Below, piece after piece: positions 36,452 to 45,973 of a stretch of 64,000 bases of DNA. The translations under genes and the position numbers were made by a program. This stretch comes from AB-137-C09 sp964645625. GTDB taxonomy: Bacteria; Pseudomonadota; Zetaproteobacteria; Mariprofundales; Mariprofundaceae. Where the stretch lies: NCBI GenBank assembly GCA_964645625.1, contig CAZYAI010000006.1, forward strand, positions 1 to 64,000. The letters are read 5' to 3'. The notes below the pieces were generated by a model that saw only the letters and a program-made list of their open reading frames with translations, had not been told where the DNA came from and did not search any database. Each line of letters begins with the position of its first letter. Within the stretch, counting starts at the first letter, position 1.

Positions 36452-37233
36452 TAAGCTTCCCCTGGATCCCCAACACCAGCACTAAAGCCACCATCGACGT
36501 AATGTACTTCACCCGTCACGCCAGAAGCCCAGTCAGACAGCAAATAGCACGCTGCATCCCCCACCTCTTCTTGGGTTACGTTGCGTTGTAGCATTGAACC
36601 ACGGGCAGCTTTATTCATCAAGGTGCGGAAATCACCAATGCCCGATGCCGCCAAGGTGCGAATAGGACCTGCGGAAATAGCATTCACACGAATACCACGC
36701 GAACCAAGGTCATGCGCTAAGTAGCGGGTAGATGCTTCTAATGCTGCTTTAGCAACACCCATGACATTGTAATTGGGTACAGCACGTGCCGCGCCAAGGT
36801 AACTCATGGTTAACATGGAACTACCCTCCGCCATCAATGGTGCCGCACGTTGCGCGCAAGCAATAAAGGAGTAGGCAGAAATATCTAAGGCTTGCTGAAA
36901 TGCTTGACGTGAGGTTTGAGAAAACGGCTCTTTGAGCGCGTTTTTATCGGCATAGGCAATGGAATGCACCAAAAAATCCAACTTACCCCATGTTGCTTCT
37001 ACTTTTGCAAAAAAGTCATCCAATTGGGCATCATCGGAAACATCCAATGGCTCAACCAGTGTCGAGCCGACTGATTCAGCCAACGGACGAACCCGTTTTT
37101 CCAAAGCGTCGCCTAAGTAGTTAAAGCCAAGTTCAGCACCTTCACGCTGACATGATTTTGTTACTCCCCAAGCAATTGACTTGTCATTGGCAATACCAAG
37201 GATCAGCCCTTTTTTTCCTTCAAGAACGCCCAC
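36451..37233 (-). CDS. fabI: Enoyl-[acyl-carrier-protein] reductase FabI (NADH)
   Basis: This 260-aa short-chain dehydrogenase-type enzyme reduces trans-2-enoyl-ACP in fatty-acid synthesis. The FabI-type cofactor motif LILGIANDKSIAWGV is present. The catalytic pair is Tyr155 and Lys162 in NYNVMGVAKAALE, with Tyr145 in SYLGAARAVPNYN. The substrate loop region IRTLAASGIGDF is intact. It precedes aroC with a one-base overlap. Confidence 0.95.
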   Translation of the reverse strand: MGVLEGKKGLILGIANDKSIAWGVTKSCQREGAELGFNYLGDALEKRVRPLAESVGSTLVEPLDVSDDAQLDDFFAKVEATWGKLDFLVHSIAYADKNALKEPFSQTSRQAFQQALDISAYSFIACAQRAAPLMAEGSSMLTMSYLGAARAVPNYNVMGVAKAALEASTRYLAHDLGSRGIRVNAISAGPIRTLAASGIGDFRTLMNKAARGSMLQRNVTQEEVGDAACYLLSDWASGVTGEVHYVDGGFSAGVGDPGEA

Positions 37234-37259
37234 TGCGACCCCCTCATCTTCCTAAAAAA

Positions 37260-37652
37260 TTATATCGCGACCATCGGTGCACAAGCACCAATTTCGCTCA
37301 TCATATTCATATCTAAATCAAGCATTTCATTGAGGTATGCTCCCACCTGCATGCGTGTTTCATCCAAGGGATCACGCTCCAACCAGACTATGGTGGCTGC
37401 TACCTTAATAGGGTCTATCAATGCATCTTGATCTTGACGAAAAAAAATCACTTCAAGATGCTGACCGCAGCTTAGGTCTTCACAATAAGATGTTTCCATC
37501 CGAAAGCCAGCATCGGAAACATCGTTAACGGTACCGTGAAATTCACGTTGTTCTGTGCTACCATCGGTCAACTCCAAGCAACATGATAGCTGAACCTCAA
37601 AGTTTACATCAAATCGTGCAAACTTGCGTTGCTCATGCATATCAAAGAACAT
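37260..37652 (-). CDS. PilZ-domain protein (probable c-di-GMP receptor)
   Basis: This 130-aa protein is a single PilZ domain. The RxxxR motif appears as RKFAR near residue 9, and the D/NxSxxG motif as NDVSDAGF about 35 residues later. Both are the c-di-GMP contacts of the family. The remaining strands end LERDPLDETRMQVGAYL. It is free-standing, between fabI and the CBS gene. The start may be residue 5 (37640). Confidence 0.82.
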   Translation of the reverse strand: MFFDMHEQRKFARFDVNFEVQLSCCLELTDGSTEQREFHGTVNDVSDAGFRMETSYCEDLSCGQHLEVIFFRQDQDALIDPIKVAATIVWLERDPLDETRMQVGAYLNEMLDLDMNMMSEIGACAPMVAI

Positions 37653-37778
37653 ATTCCCTCCTCCCCCGAATGTTTATTCACATCGACTTTCCTTACGCCC
37701 TGAGACTATGACAACAAACTAGAATTTCAATGCAAGAAATCGCTAAATGCTGATTGCCAGCGAATATGAATTTAAATC

Positions 37779-38225
37779 CTATGCTTGCAGCTCTTCTAAG
37801 CGCATTAAACCTTTTATCACCATATCAGTATAACTTACAATACCAATCACCTCACCTTTTGTTGCATCCACGACTGGCGCACGTGTTAACCCGATCTGTG
37901 AAAACAATCGACTGGCATGACGAATATCCATATCAGGGTGGATACTAATGGCTGGCTTGGTCATGATTTCATACACTGACATACGATCAGCCGAACGGTT
38001 TTTGGCTAATACCTGCTTGGCAATATCGGCAATCACTACAATGCCATATTCATCACCATCATCGCATTTATCAACAATCAAGCATTTGGTTTCTACATGT
38101 TGCATGGTGTTGAGTGCTTCGCGCACTGTTGCTTTACTACTCACCAAATCAAATTCAGATTTCATGACATCACGTACCGTTACCCGTAATGTATTAGTGA
38201 TGGTTTGCTTGTTTTCCTCGCTCAT
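37779..38225 (-). CDS. Two-CBS-domain protein of the DUF1538 module
   Basis: This 148-aa protein is a tandem CBS pair (Bateman module): the first about residues 14-75 (VRDVMKSEFDLVSSKATVREALNTM), the second about 83-145 (VYEIMTKPAISIHPDMDIRHASRLF). Such pairs bind adenine nucleotides and sense energy state. It overlaps the PII-like gene by 4 nt and ends the module. GGAGG lies just upstream. A regulatory role on the DUF1538 membrane proteins is inferred from context. Confidence 0.85.
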   Translation of the reverse strand: MSEENKQTITNTLRVTVRDVMKSEFDLVSSKATVREALNTMQHVETKCLIVDKCDDGDEYGIVVIADIAKQVLAKNRSADRMSVYEIMTKPAISIHPDMDIRHASRLFSQIGLTRAPVVDATKGEVIGIVSYTDMVIKGLMRLEELQA

Positions 38226-38572
38226 AATTGATCCTCCACCTCTTCCATCAAGGTACTAATCTGCGACTTCAAGCCGATGGCATCTTCTACATCCACCTGA
38301 AAGGCGACACCACTACCTGGATTAGCCTCAAAACCAGCTTCATATGCGACACGTTCTAAAATCCGGCGACTTAGGTGTTCTTCAACTAAGAACATCAACA
38401 TATCACGTTGCGTCTCCAGTGTTAGTCCAAAGAATGTTTTTTTAGGGTTTAAACCTTCACCACGGGCATCGCCAATAATCGTAGAACCCGTTGCACCAGC
38501 TTCACGTGCAACACGCATTACGTCATCGGTTTTGTTTTTATCAACCAATACAATCAATAACTTAAAGTGCAT
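38222..38572 (-). CDS. P-II-like signalling protein of the DUF1538 module
   Basis: The start at 38572 has CAGGAG 6 nt upstream. The 116-aa product keeps the ferredoxin-like PII fold pattern (FKLLIVLVDKNKTDDVMRVAREAGATGSTIIGDARGEG ... SGVAFQVDVEDAIG). Its T-loop lacks the uridylylated Tyr51 context of GlnB, so it is unlikely to be a GlnB/GlnK protein. PII proteins commonly gate membrane transporters; the DUF1538 neighbours are the obvious targets. It overlaps the upstream DUF1538 gene by 11 nt and the CBS gene by 4 nt. Confidence 0.8.
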   Translation of the reverse strand: MHFKLLIVLVDKNKTDDVMRVAREAGATGSTIIGDARGEGLNPKKTFFGLTLETQRDMLMFLVEEHLSRRILERVAYEAGFEANPGSGVAFQVDVEDAIGLKSQISTLMEEVEDQL

Positions 38573-39338
38573 GATCATCTCCTGAGCGGCGATTAAGCCA
38601 GGTCGTTATTTGTGCATAAGAAAGTACGCTAATAATGGGGAATACGCTGGCAAAAGCGATTAAACCAAAACCATCAATGACAGGGTCACGGCCTGGTATG
38701 GTCGAAGCGAGCCCCAAGCCCAGTGCTGCTAACAATGGTACAGTAACCGTTGAGGTAGTGACACCACCAGAGTCGTAGGCTAAGGGAATAATCATCTTAG
38801 GAGCACGTAAGGTTTGCAGCATGACACAGGTATAAGCGACCAAGATATACAGCCATAAATCGGTGCCGCTAACGATGCGGTAACAGCCAATACTCACACC
38901 CACTGCCACGCCGATCGAAACGGCAAGGCGCAAGCCTAAGGCTGAAATAGCGTTAGCAGAGATTTGTTCCGCTTTCATGGCCACCGCCATCAGCGAAGGT
39001 TCTGCTAAGGTGGTAGCCAAGCCAATAGCAAAGGCAAACAGATAGACCCAAACATAATCTACAGCATGAATGTCCGCTGGTACTGCATCTTTGGATCCAA
39101 ACAAAAAAACAGGGTCAGTTAATTGCTTTGCCATCATATCACCGAGTGGAAAAATCGCTTGATCCAAGCCCATAAGAAACAGCACCAAACCCAATAACAC
39201 GTAAATGAAACCGCGCATTACCCGCCACATGTTTGGAATCTTTTGACGTAAAACGAATAATTGAAAACCTAGTAACACAAGCAAAATAGGTAATACATCA
39301 AACATCGTTTGCTGCAATGTGTGCCAAAATACCATCAT
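38562..39338 (-). CDS. DUF1538 membrane protein (second of pair)
   Basis: This 258-aa polytopic protein has about seven hydrophobic segments (for example ILPILLVLLGFQLFVL and GFIYVLLGLVLFLMGLDQAIFP). The family hallmark AYDSGGVTTSTVTVPLLAALGLGLASTIPGRDP lies at about residues 193-225. DUF1538 proteins have unknown transport function; the glycine-rich loop suggests a pore or ligand site. It overlaps the first DUF1538 gene by 4 nt and the PII-like gene by 11 nt, indicating tight coupling. Confidence 0.87.
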   Translation of the reverse strand: MMVFWHTLQQTMFDVLPILLVLLGFQLFVLRQKIPNMWRVMRGFIYVLLGLVLFLMGLDQAIFPLGDMMAKQLTDPVFLFGSKDAVPADIHAVDYVWVYLFAFAIGLATTLAEPSLMAVAMKAEQISANAISALGLRLAVSIGVAVGVSIGCYRIVSGTDLWLYILVAYTCVMLQTLRAPKMIIPLAYDSGGVTTSTVTVPLLAALGLGLASTIPGRDPVIDGFGLIAFASVFPIISVLSYAQITTWLNRRSGDDHAL

Positions 39339-40105
39339 GCACCATCACCTTGCCCTAGCACAATAATGCCAAAAGCCATGACAAAAATCATGGGTAACAA
39401 GGAGGCAAAGGCAATCAGTCCAAAGCCATCTAATACAGGGTTACGACCACGAATAGAGGAGGCGAGTCCTACGCCTAAGGCAGTGACTAAGGGGACAGTA
39501 ATGGTTGAGGTAGTGACACCACCAGCATCGTAAGCAATACCAATAATCTCTGCTGGAGCAAACATAGTCATCACCATCACCAAGGCATAACCACTAAGAA
39601 TACACAGGTGCAATGGCCAGCCAAATAAAATACGTAACACGCCCAGCACAATGGATAAGCCTACCGATAATGCTACGGTATAACGTAAACCATCAGCGTA
39701 GGCTTCCAATGCCACAGCATCAGAAGCAATCAAATGACCATCGGCTGCAATATCTGCGGCTTTACCCGCTACGGCAATCAAAGCTGGCTCGGCAATCGTC
39801 GTGCCAAAGCCCAGCAAAAAAGCAAACAATAACAGCCATGTAACGTTGCCTTTTGTAGCAAAAGCATGAGCCATACTTTCGCCTAAAGGGAACAAACCAA
39901 TTTCCAAACCTCGTACAAACAATGCTAAACCAAGTAACACAAAGACCACGCCCACCAACACATCTTGTAGGTTAGGAATGGGTTGCTCCAACACCACCTC
40001 TTGAAAAAACACAATCACCAACACAATTGGTGTAAGGTCTCGCATGGCACCAAGCAAAGGGGCTAATGATTGCAACGCCCTAGCAAGTACATCAGGGATT
40101 GCCAT
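39335..40105 (-). CDS. DUF1538 membrane protein (first of pair)
   Basis: This 256-aa polytopic protein is a paralogue of the following gene, with the same hallmark AYDAGGVTTSTITVPLVTALGVGLASSIRGRNP and the conserved GLFPLGESMAHAF. Together the two could form a heteromeric or pseudo-symmetric membrane unit. AAGGAG lies 8 nt before the ATG. The upstream glycosyltransferase gene ends 2 nt before it, so all five genes (GT2, DUF1538 x2, PII, CBS) may share a transcript. Confidence 0.87.
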   Translation of the reverse strand: MAIPDVLARALQSLAPLLGAMRDLTPIVLVIVFFQEVVLEQPIPNLQDVLVGVVFVLLGLALFVRGLEIGLFPLGESMAHAFATKGNVTWLLLFAFLLGFGTTIAEPALIAVAGKAADIAADGHLIASDAVALEAYADGLRYTVALSVGLSIVLGVLRILFGWPLHLCILSGYALVMVMTMFAPAEIIGIAYDAGGVTTSTITVPLVTALGVGLASSIRGRNPVLDGFGLIAFASLLPMIFVMAFGIIVLGQGDGA

Positions 40106-40107
40106 AG

Positions 40108-40848
40108 CTATGGCTCCTTAGATGATAAGTTCGTAGCTCGATGTAGGTGGCGAATGCGGATAATATCCCCCAGCATGATTAAAGGGTCAATCAATATACG
40201 CACTTTTGAGTTGGGTTCATTGACCCATTGGACAGGGATTTCTTCAATGTTTAATCCCAACCGCTGGGCAAGGAACAATAACTCCACATCAAAACTAAAA
40301 CCATCGAGTTTAGCGCGAGAGAATACAGCCTCGGCTGCTCGCGCAGAAAACGCTTTGAAGCCACATTGGGTGTCTAGGAAGGATAAATCAACGCAGGTTT
40401 TCATTAACAGGTTAAAACTCATCCCCATATGCTCACGTAGCCAAGATTGGTGGCAGGAAATATCCGAATCTGGGTGTTGACGTGAAGCAATCACCACATC
40501 TGCGCCCGCATGAAGGGCAGGCAATACTTTGTTCACTTCGCGAATATGGGTGGAATGGTCGGCATCCATAAACAGACGAACAGCGCCATTAGCTGCCAGC
40601 ATACCACGACGAACAGCACCGCCTTTACCCACATTGACATGGGCAGGCAGCATCGTGACACAAGGACGTGTAGGCAATAATGCCTCAATACGTTGGCGTG
40701 TATCATCGGTACTGCCGTCATCAACCACAATAATTTCAAAAGTGCCATCATAGTGATCGCTAAGCCAATCATAGGCTTCGCACAAGGTGCGAGGCAAGCG
40801 TTCAGCTTCATTAAAAGCGGGAATCACAACGGAAAGTTGTGTCATCAT
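40108..40848 (-). CDS. Family 2 glycosyltransferase, dolichyl-phosphate-sugar-synthase type
   Basis: This 246-aa protein has a GT-A fold: SVVIPAFNEAERLPRTL, EIIVVDDGSTDDTRQRI, NVGKGGAVRRGM, and the DxD-type metal site LFMDADHSTHI. The pattern DTQCGFKAFSARAAEAVF and SFDVELLFLAQRLGLNIEEIPVQW is typical of polyprenyl/dolichyl-phosphate glucosyltransferases. The C-terminal membrane helices of some relatives are missing. Sugar and acceptor are unknown. It lies directly upstream of the DUF1538 module. Confidence 0.85.
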   Translation of the reverse strand: MMTQLSVVIPAFNEAERLPRTLCEAYDWLSDHYDGTFEIIVVDDGSTDDTRQRIEALLPTRPCVTMLPAHVNVGKGGAVRRGMLAANGAVRLFMDADHSTHIREVNKVLPALHAGADVVIASRQHPDSDISCHQSWLREHMGMSFNLLMKTCVDLSFLDTQCGFKAFSARAAEAVFSRAKLDGFSFDVELLFLAQRLGLNIEEIPVQWVNEPNSKVRILIDPLIMLGDIIRIRHLHRATNLSSKEP

Positions 40849-40888
40849 TATAATCTATCCAAGGTAAGTAGTCGTCCATTATTATTTG

Positions 40889-40939
40889 AACATGAAACAT
40901 ATGATCCATACACTAAAGAGGCATGGTGTTTTGATACGC
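40889..40939 (-). repeat. 50-bp dispersed repeat, copy 3
   Basis: The minus strand contains ATCAAAACACCATGCC and GGATCATATGTTTCATGTT, matching the copies at 46061 and 53726 in the same order and spacing. It lies in the 157-nt gap between alaS and the glycosyltransferase gene. The orientation is opposite to the other two copies. Confidence 0.75.
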
Positions 40940-41005
40940 TGTGCGACGATATTTCATAGCACGGGGTAGCAAAATACCATGCTCGTTAAATAGGAATCAA
41001 TGTTG

Positions 41006-43618
41006 TTATAACAGCGAAGCGACTGCGTTTAATGCCTCTTGTAGCTTGTCGGGTTGATCGCCACCACCCATCGCCATGTCAGGCTTGCCACCACCCTTGC
41101 CACCACAGATGGCAGAAATTTGACGAATCACATTGCCCGCCTGCACACGCTTACATAGGTCTTCGGTGACACCTGCAATCAGTTGCACTTTCTCACCGCG
41201 CTTGACACCAAAAACAATCACACCTGATTTTAGTTTTTGTCGCGCTTTATCCATAAAATCACGCAAATCTTTAACATCAGCACCCACTTCGGCGACCAAT
41301 AAGGTGATGCCGTTGACTACCGTTGCTTGCGTGATCAGTTCATCCAGCACGCCTGTTGATTGTTTGGCTTGCAGTGATTGCAGTTGCCGCTCTACCGCTT
41401 TGAGGTTTTGCTGTAGCTGCTCAATGCTTTCGACCAACTTCGCAGGTTGTGTTTTTAATGCATACGCAGCTTGTTGCACCTGCACGCGCTCATCATTAAA
41501 GGCTTGGTAAGCGAGTTCACCTGTTATCGCTTCGATACGCCGCACACCAGCAGCAATGCCCGTTTCACTAAGTAACCGAAAAAGGCCAATATCGCCCGTA
41601 CGTTGGGCATGCGTACCACCACAAAGCTCTGTCGAAACACCTGCAGAAACAACGCGTACTTCATCACCATATTTTTCACCAAACAATGCCATCGCACCAC
41701 TGGCAACGGCAGCTTCTTGGGTCATAATCTTGGTTTCGACTTCATCATTGGCACGGATTAAGGCATTCACCCGCATTTCGATGTCTTGTTTTTGTGCTTC
41801 ACTCAAGGGCTGGAAGTGACTGAAATCAAAGCGTAAACGTTGTTCATTAACCAATGAACCCGATTGCTTCACATGATCACCCAACACATCACGCAACACC
41901 GCATGCAATAAATGAGTCGCGGTGTGGTGATTACGAATCTGTATGCGTCGCCCTTGCTGTACTGCGGCTTGTGCCAAGCTGTGCGCCTGTATATGACCTG
42001 CTTCAACTACGCCGATATGGGCAAACAGATCAGGTAATAATTTCTTACAGTCTTCTACACGGAAGCGACCACTGTCGGTTGTAATCACACCCGTGTCGCC
42101 CACCTGACCACCTGATTCACCATAGAACGGTGTTTGATTCATAAACACGTAAGCGCGATCACCTTCGCTAACCTCCTGAACCAAAGTATCATCGATCAGT
42201 AAGCCTGTGATGACACCATCTGCGTTCAAGGTTTGATAACCCAAAAATTCGGTAGGACCATGTTCTTCGCGTACATCGAACACTGCTTTACTTAGCGATT
42301 GGTCGCCTGAACCACTCCAAGCAGCGCGAGCGCGTTGGCGTTGCTCTTCCATGCAGTCATGAAAGCCTGCTTCATCCAAACCAATGTTGCGACCTTTAAG
42401 AATATCAGCGGTTAAATCGAGCGGGAAGCCATAGGTGTCGTACAAAGAAAATAACGTTGCACCATCAATGATGCCGCCTTCACCCGCTGCTGTAGCCGCT
42501 TGCTCAACCAAGCCTAAACCTTTATCCAAGGTGCGAATAAAACGCTCTTCTTCAATTTTAATGACTTGCGTAATATTGTTTTGCTGTTCAATTAACTCAG
42601 GAAAATGCGCTCCCATTTCGGAGACCAGTGCAGGCACAAGACGATAAATAAAAGCATGATGACTGCCCAGCAAACGTCCATGACGACATGCGCGACGCAA
42701 AATACGACGCAACACAAAGCCACGCCCCTCATTCGATGGCAGCACGCCATCGGCTAATAAAAAGCAGACCGAACGCAAGTGATCGGCAAGCACGCGCAGC
42801 GATGCGTCAGATGCTGTAGATACACCCAAAGCTACGCCTGTTTCAGTCGTAACGGCATGAATCAGTGATTGGAATAGATCAATATCATAATTGTTGTGTA
42901 CGCCTTGCATAACTGCCGCGATGCGCTCTAAGCCCATGCCTGTATCGACAGAAGGGGCGGGGAGGGGAGTAAGTTCACCAGCTTCGTTGCGATCGTACTG
43001 CATGAACACTAAGTTCCAAATTTCGACGAAGCGATCACCATCTTCTTCAGGTGTGCCTGGTGGGCCACCTGCAACATCGCTGCCATGGTCGTAAAAAATC
43101 TCCGAGCAAGGGCCACATGGTCCTGTGTCGCCCATCGACCAAAAATTATCTTTAGCACCAATGCGTGCCAGTGATGCAGCAGGAATACCGATCTCGTTCA
43201 GCCAAATATCCGCTGCTTCATCGTCTTCTTCGTACACGGTTACAAATAAACGCTCGGGGGGAAGTGCCAACTCTTTGGTTAAAAATTCCCACGCAAAAAT
43301 AATTGCTTCGCGTTTAAAATAATCACCAAAGGAGAAGTTACCCAGCATTTCAAAAAATGTATGATGACGGGCGGTATGACCAACATTCTCTAAATCGTTG
43401 TGTTTGCCACCTGCGCGAACGCATTTTTGACTGGACACAGCACGACAATAGGCACGTTTTTCTTGCCCTAAAAAGGTGTGCTTAAATTGCACCATACCTG
43501 CATTGGTAAACATCAAGCTGGGATCACCATGGGGAACCAATGCACTGGAACTCACTACCGTGTGCGATTGTTGTTCAAAGTAATCAATGAACTTTTGTCT
43601 AATCTCTGCTGCCTTCAT
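41006..43618 (-). CDS. alaS: Alanyl-tRNA synthetase
   Basis: This 870-aa class II synthetase charges tRNA-Ala. The aminoacylation core shows FTNAGMVQFKHTFLG, KCVRAGGKHNDLENVG and HHTFFEMLGNFSFGDYFK. The editing domain has the zinc-type motif HTATHLLHAVLR with ELCGGTHAQRTGDIG. The C-Ala domain ends with GGKGGGKPDMAMGGG. It follows recX by 8 nt in the usual recA-recX-alaS order. Confidence 0.97.
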   Translation of the reverse strand: MKAAEIRQKFIDYFEQQSHTVVSSSALVPHGDPSLMFTNAGMVQFKHTFLGQEKRAYCRAVSSQKCVRAGGKHNDLENVGHTARHHTFFEMLGNFSFGDYFKREAIIFAWEFLTKELALPPERLFVTVYEEDDEAADIWLNEIGIPAASLARIGAKDNFWSMGDTGPCGPCSEIFYDHGSDVAGGPPGTPEEDGDRFVEIWNLVFMQYDRNEAGELTPLPAPSVDTGMGLERIAAVMQGVHNNYDIDLFQSLIHAVTTETGVALGVSTASDASLRVLADHLRSVCFLLADGVLPSNEGRGFVLRRILRRACRHGRLLGSHHAFIYRLVPALVSEMGAHFPELIEQQNNITQVIKIEEERFIRTLDKGLGLVEQAATAAGEGGIIDGATLFSLYDTYGFPLDLTADILKGRNIGLDEAGFHDCMEEQRQRARAAWSGSGDQSLSKAVFDVREEHGPTEFLGYQTLNADGVITGLLIDDTLVQEVSEGDRAYVFMNQTPFYGESGGQVGDTGVITTDSGRFRVEDCKKLLPDLFAHIGVVEAGHIQAHSLAQAAVQQGRRIQIRNHHTATHLLHAVLRDVLGDHVKQSGSLVNEQRLRFDFSHFQPLSEAQKQDIEMRVNALIRANDEVETKIMTQEAAVASGAMALFGEKYGDEVRVVSAGVSTELCGGTHAQRTGDIGLFRLLSETGIAAGVRRIEAITGELAYQAFNDERVQVQQAAYALKTQPAKLVESIEQLQQNLKAVERQLQSLQAKQSTGVLDELITQATVVNGITLLVAEVGADVKDLRDFMDKARQKLKSGVIVFGVKRGEKVQLIAGVTEDLCKRVQAGNVIRQISAICGGKGGGKPDMAMGGGDQPDKLQEALNAVASLL

Positions 43619-43626
43619 ATCTTCCT

Positions 43627-44082
43627 CTACTTAGCCTGCATTAAACGCAAAACCAATGACGATTCAAAACCTTTGTTACACAAAAAACGCGCTAAGCGCG
43701 CCCACATGCGCCGATCCTGATGGCGTAATCCTTCTGGGTCACGCCGTTGCAACCATGCTTCGCATGCTGCTTCGGCATTATAGTCTGCCATACTGTCATC
43801 TAAAACACGCTGCAACACCTGTTCATCAACACCTTTGCGACGTGCCCGTTGTGCTGCCATCATCGGTGTTTCACCGCGTTGCAGCCGCGAACGTATATAA
43901 TATTCAACAAAGCGATGCTCGCTCATGTAATCATGTTGCTGAAGGTAATCAACGGTCAGCGCAATAACGGCTTGCTCATAACCTTTTAGGGTTAATTTAT
44001 GTGATAACTCCTGACGGCAATACTCTCGTCGAGCCAACCAACGCATCGCCTGGGTACGTGCCGCTTGCTCTTCTGCTGTCAC
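43627..44082 (-). CDS. recX: Regulatory protein RecX
   Basis: This 151-aa helical protein is built of RecX-type three-helix repeats (AMRWLARREYCRQELSHKLTLKGY ... VDYLQQHDYMSEHRFVEYYIRSRLQRG). RecX binds RecA filaments and inhibits their activity. It overlaps recA by 4 nt (ATGA), so output is tied to recA translation. The alaS gene follows. Confidence 0.92.
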   Translation of the reverse strand: MTAEEQAARTQAMRWLARREYCRQELSHKLTLKGYEQAVIALTVDYLQQHDYMSEHRFVEYYIRSRLQRGETPMMAAQRARRKGVDEQVLQRVLDDSMADYNAEAACEAWLQRRDPEGLRHQDRRMWARLARFLCNKGFESSLVLRLMQAK

Positions 44083-45104
44083 CCCTGTTTATTACCATCC
44101 TCAATATCTGCAACGCCCAAAACTTGACGCACTTGCAATTCAATTTCGGCTAATAATTCAGGATGCTCTCGCAGGTATTGGATCGCATTATCACGCCCTT
44201 GACCAATGCGTTCACTATCCACCGCATACCAAGCCCCGCTTTTACGTACAAAACCATGATCCACCCCCATATCCAACACTTCGCCAATATGGGAAACCCC
44301 TTCGCCATACATAATGGAAAAGGTAGCAAGACGAAATGGCGGTGCCATTTTATTTTTAACGACTTTAACCTTGGTATCATTACCAAGTACCTCATCGCCT
44401 TTTTTAATCGCACCTGTACGGCGTACATCCAAACGAACCGAAGCGTAAAACTTTAAAGCATTACCACCAGTAGTAGTTTCTGGATTGCCAAACATCACGC
44501 CCAGTTTCATACGAATCTGATTGATGAATATCACCGTGGTATGGCTGCGCGAAATACATGAGGTTAACTTCCGCAGTGCTTGAGACATCAAACGCGCTTG
44601 TAACCCCATGTGGGAATCACCCATATCACCCTCTAGTTCCGAGCGTGGGGTAAGAGCCGCAACAGAGTCAATCACAATAATATCTAGCGCGCTGGAGCGG
44701 GTTAGCATATCAACAATTTCTAGTGCCTGTTCACCACAATCAGGCTGAGACACCAATAAGTTATCAACATCCACGCCCAGCTTTTCAGCATAGGTAATAT
44801 CCAATGCATGTTCAGCATCGACAAACGCCGCAGAACCACCCAAACGCTGTGCTTCGGCCACGGCATGCAATGCCAGCGTCGTTTTACCTGAAGATTCAGG
44901 GCCAAAAATTTCCACCACGCGACCACGCGGGTAGCCACCAATACCCAATGCCGCATCCAAAGCCAAAGAACCTGAAGGGATGACATCCACCTTCACCTTG
45001 GCTTGGTCGCCCATGCGCATGATCGTACCTTTACCAAATTGGCGTTCAATTTGTGCTAGTGCAGTATCTAAGGCTTTTGCTTTTGCATCGTTTTTGTCGA
45101 TCAT
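44079..45104 (-). CDS. recA: Recombinase RecA
   Basis: This 341-aa recombinase polymerises on single-stranded DNA, drives strand exchange and triggers LexA self-cleavage. It shows the Walker A motif GPESSGKTTLALHAVAEAQ, the RecA start QIERQFGKGTIMRMG, FINQIRMKLGVMFGNPETTTGGNALKFYASVRLD (loop L2 and signature), and a short acidic C-tail. TAAAGGAG, which includes the upstream rlpA stop, is its ribosome binding site. Only 11 nt separate it from rlpA, so any SOS operator must lie inside rlpA. Confidence 0.97.
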   Translation of the reverse strand: MIDKNDAKAKALDTALAQIERQFGKGTIMRMGDQAKVKVDVIPSGSLALDAALGIGGYPRGRVVEIFGPESSGKTTLALHAVAEAQRLGGSAAFVDAEHALDITYAEKLGVDVDNLLVSQPDCGEQALEIVDMLTRSSALDIIVIDSVAALTPRSELEGDMGDSHMGLQARLMSQALRKLTSCISRSHTTVIFINQIRMKLGVMFGNPETTTGGNALKFYASVRLDVRRTGAIKKGDEVLGNDTKVKVVKNKMAPPFRLATFSIMYGEGVSHIGEVLDMGVDHGFVRKSGAWYAVDSERIGQGRDNAIQYLREHPELLAEIELQVRQVLGVADIEDGNKQG

Positions 45105-45115
45105 GGCAGGCTCCT

Positions 45116-45973
45116 TTATTCTAAACCTTCAACTCTGACTTTAATCTCACCTTTGCCGTTAAAACCCAAACGTTCTGCAGCCGCTGCGGAAACATCAATT
45201 AAACGCCCTTCAGTAAAAGGACCACGGTCGTTAATACGCAATACAACATTTGCGCCCGTTGCTAAGTTGGTTACTTTAACTTTGGAATCGAAGGGTAGGG
45301 TGGTATGCGCAGCAGTGAGTGCATTCATGTCAAATTTTTCACCACTGGCTGTAGGACCGCCATGAAAACGCTTGCCATACCATGATGCGCTACCTGTTTG
45401 ATTATAGCCTTTTGCCGTAGCCAAGGGGTAATACCATTTACCAAGTACTTTATATGCCTTATCCGCTTTACCTGAAGCCTTTTTCTTAGTTGTTGTACTT
45501 GACTGTTGTTTTTTGGCTTCTTTTAGCTTGGTGACCGTGTGTTTCACTGCTTTATGCTTTTTTGCTTTCGCCTTGCTTACTGTGGTTTTTTTTGTCACCT
45601 TAGCCTTAGCTCGCCGTTGGGCACTTTTTTGTGCATCAAGCCGTGTTTTTCGATAATCATGGCTGGAATAATTACCACCTGTTTTTGTCGGTACTGCCTG
45701 AGATACCGTGCCAGTTCCAGAGCTTGGGTAACGACTGCTGACAACAGGTGGAACCATTGCGCCATTATGCGATGATCTTGTTGGCGTCGCTGCTGAACCA
45801 TTGTAGGTGGGAGCTTTATTTATAGCAGTATAATAGCTATAGGAACCCTTGGATGGATCACATTCACAATAGCATTGCCCAGAGCTTGAAGCTGTCGTTG
45901 GCGTTCTAGCGGCACAAGCATTGAGTAATACCAGCGCAAACAAACATAAAAACATCATATGAACTGATCTCAT
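45116..45973 (-). CDS. rlpA: RlpA-like septal lipoprotein (long form)
   Basis: This 285-aa protein has a lipoprotein signal with lipobox LLNAC (Cys20), a long basic Lys/Ala/Thr-rich linker (about residues 110-175), and a C-terminal double-psi beta-barrel of about 90 residues (GSASWYGKRFHGGPTASGE, INDRGPF). RlpA cleaves naked glycan strands at the septum in some species. No SPOR domain is seen. It precedes recA by 11 nt and follows a second rlpA-like gene. Confidence 0.88.
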   Translation of the reverse strand: MRSVHMMFLCLFALVLLNACAARTPTTASSSGQCYCECDPSKGSYSYYTAINKAPTYNGSAATPTRSSHNGAMVPPVVSSRYPSSGTGTVSQAVPTKTGGNYSSHDYRKTRLDAQKSAQRRAKAKVTKKTTVSKAKAKKHKAVKHTVTKLKEAKKQQSSTTTKKKASGKADKAYKVLGKWYYPLATAKGYNQTGSASWYGKRFHGGPTASGEKFDMNALTAAHTTLPFDSKVKVTNLATGANVVLRINDRGPFTEGRLIDVSAAAAERLGFNGKGEIKVRVEGLE

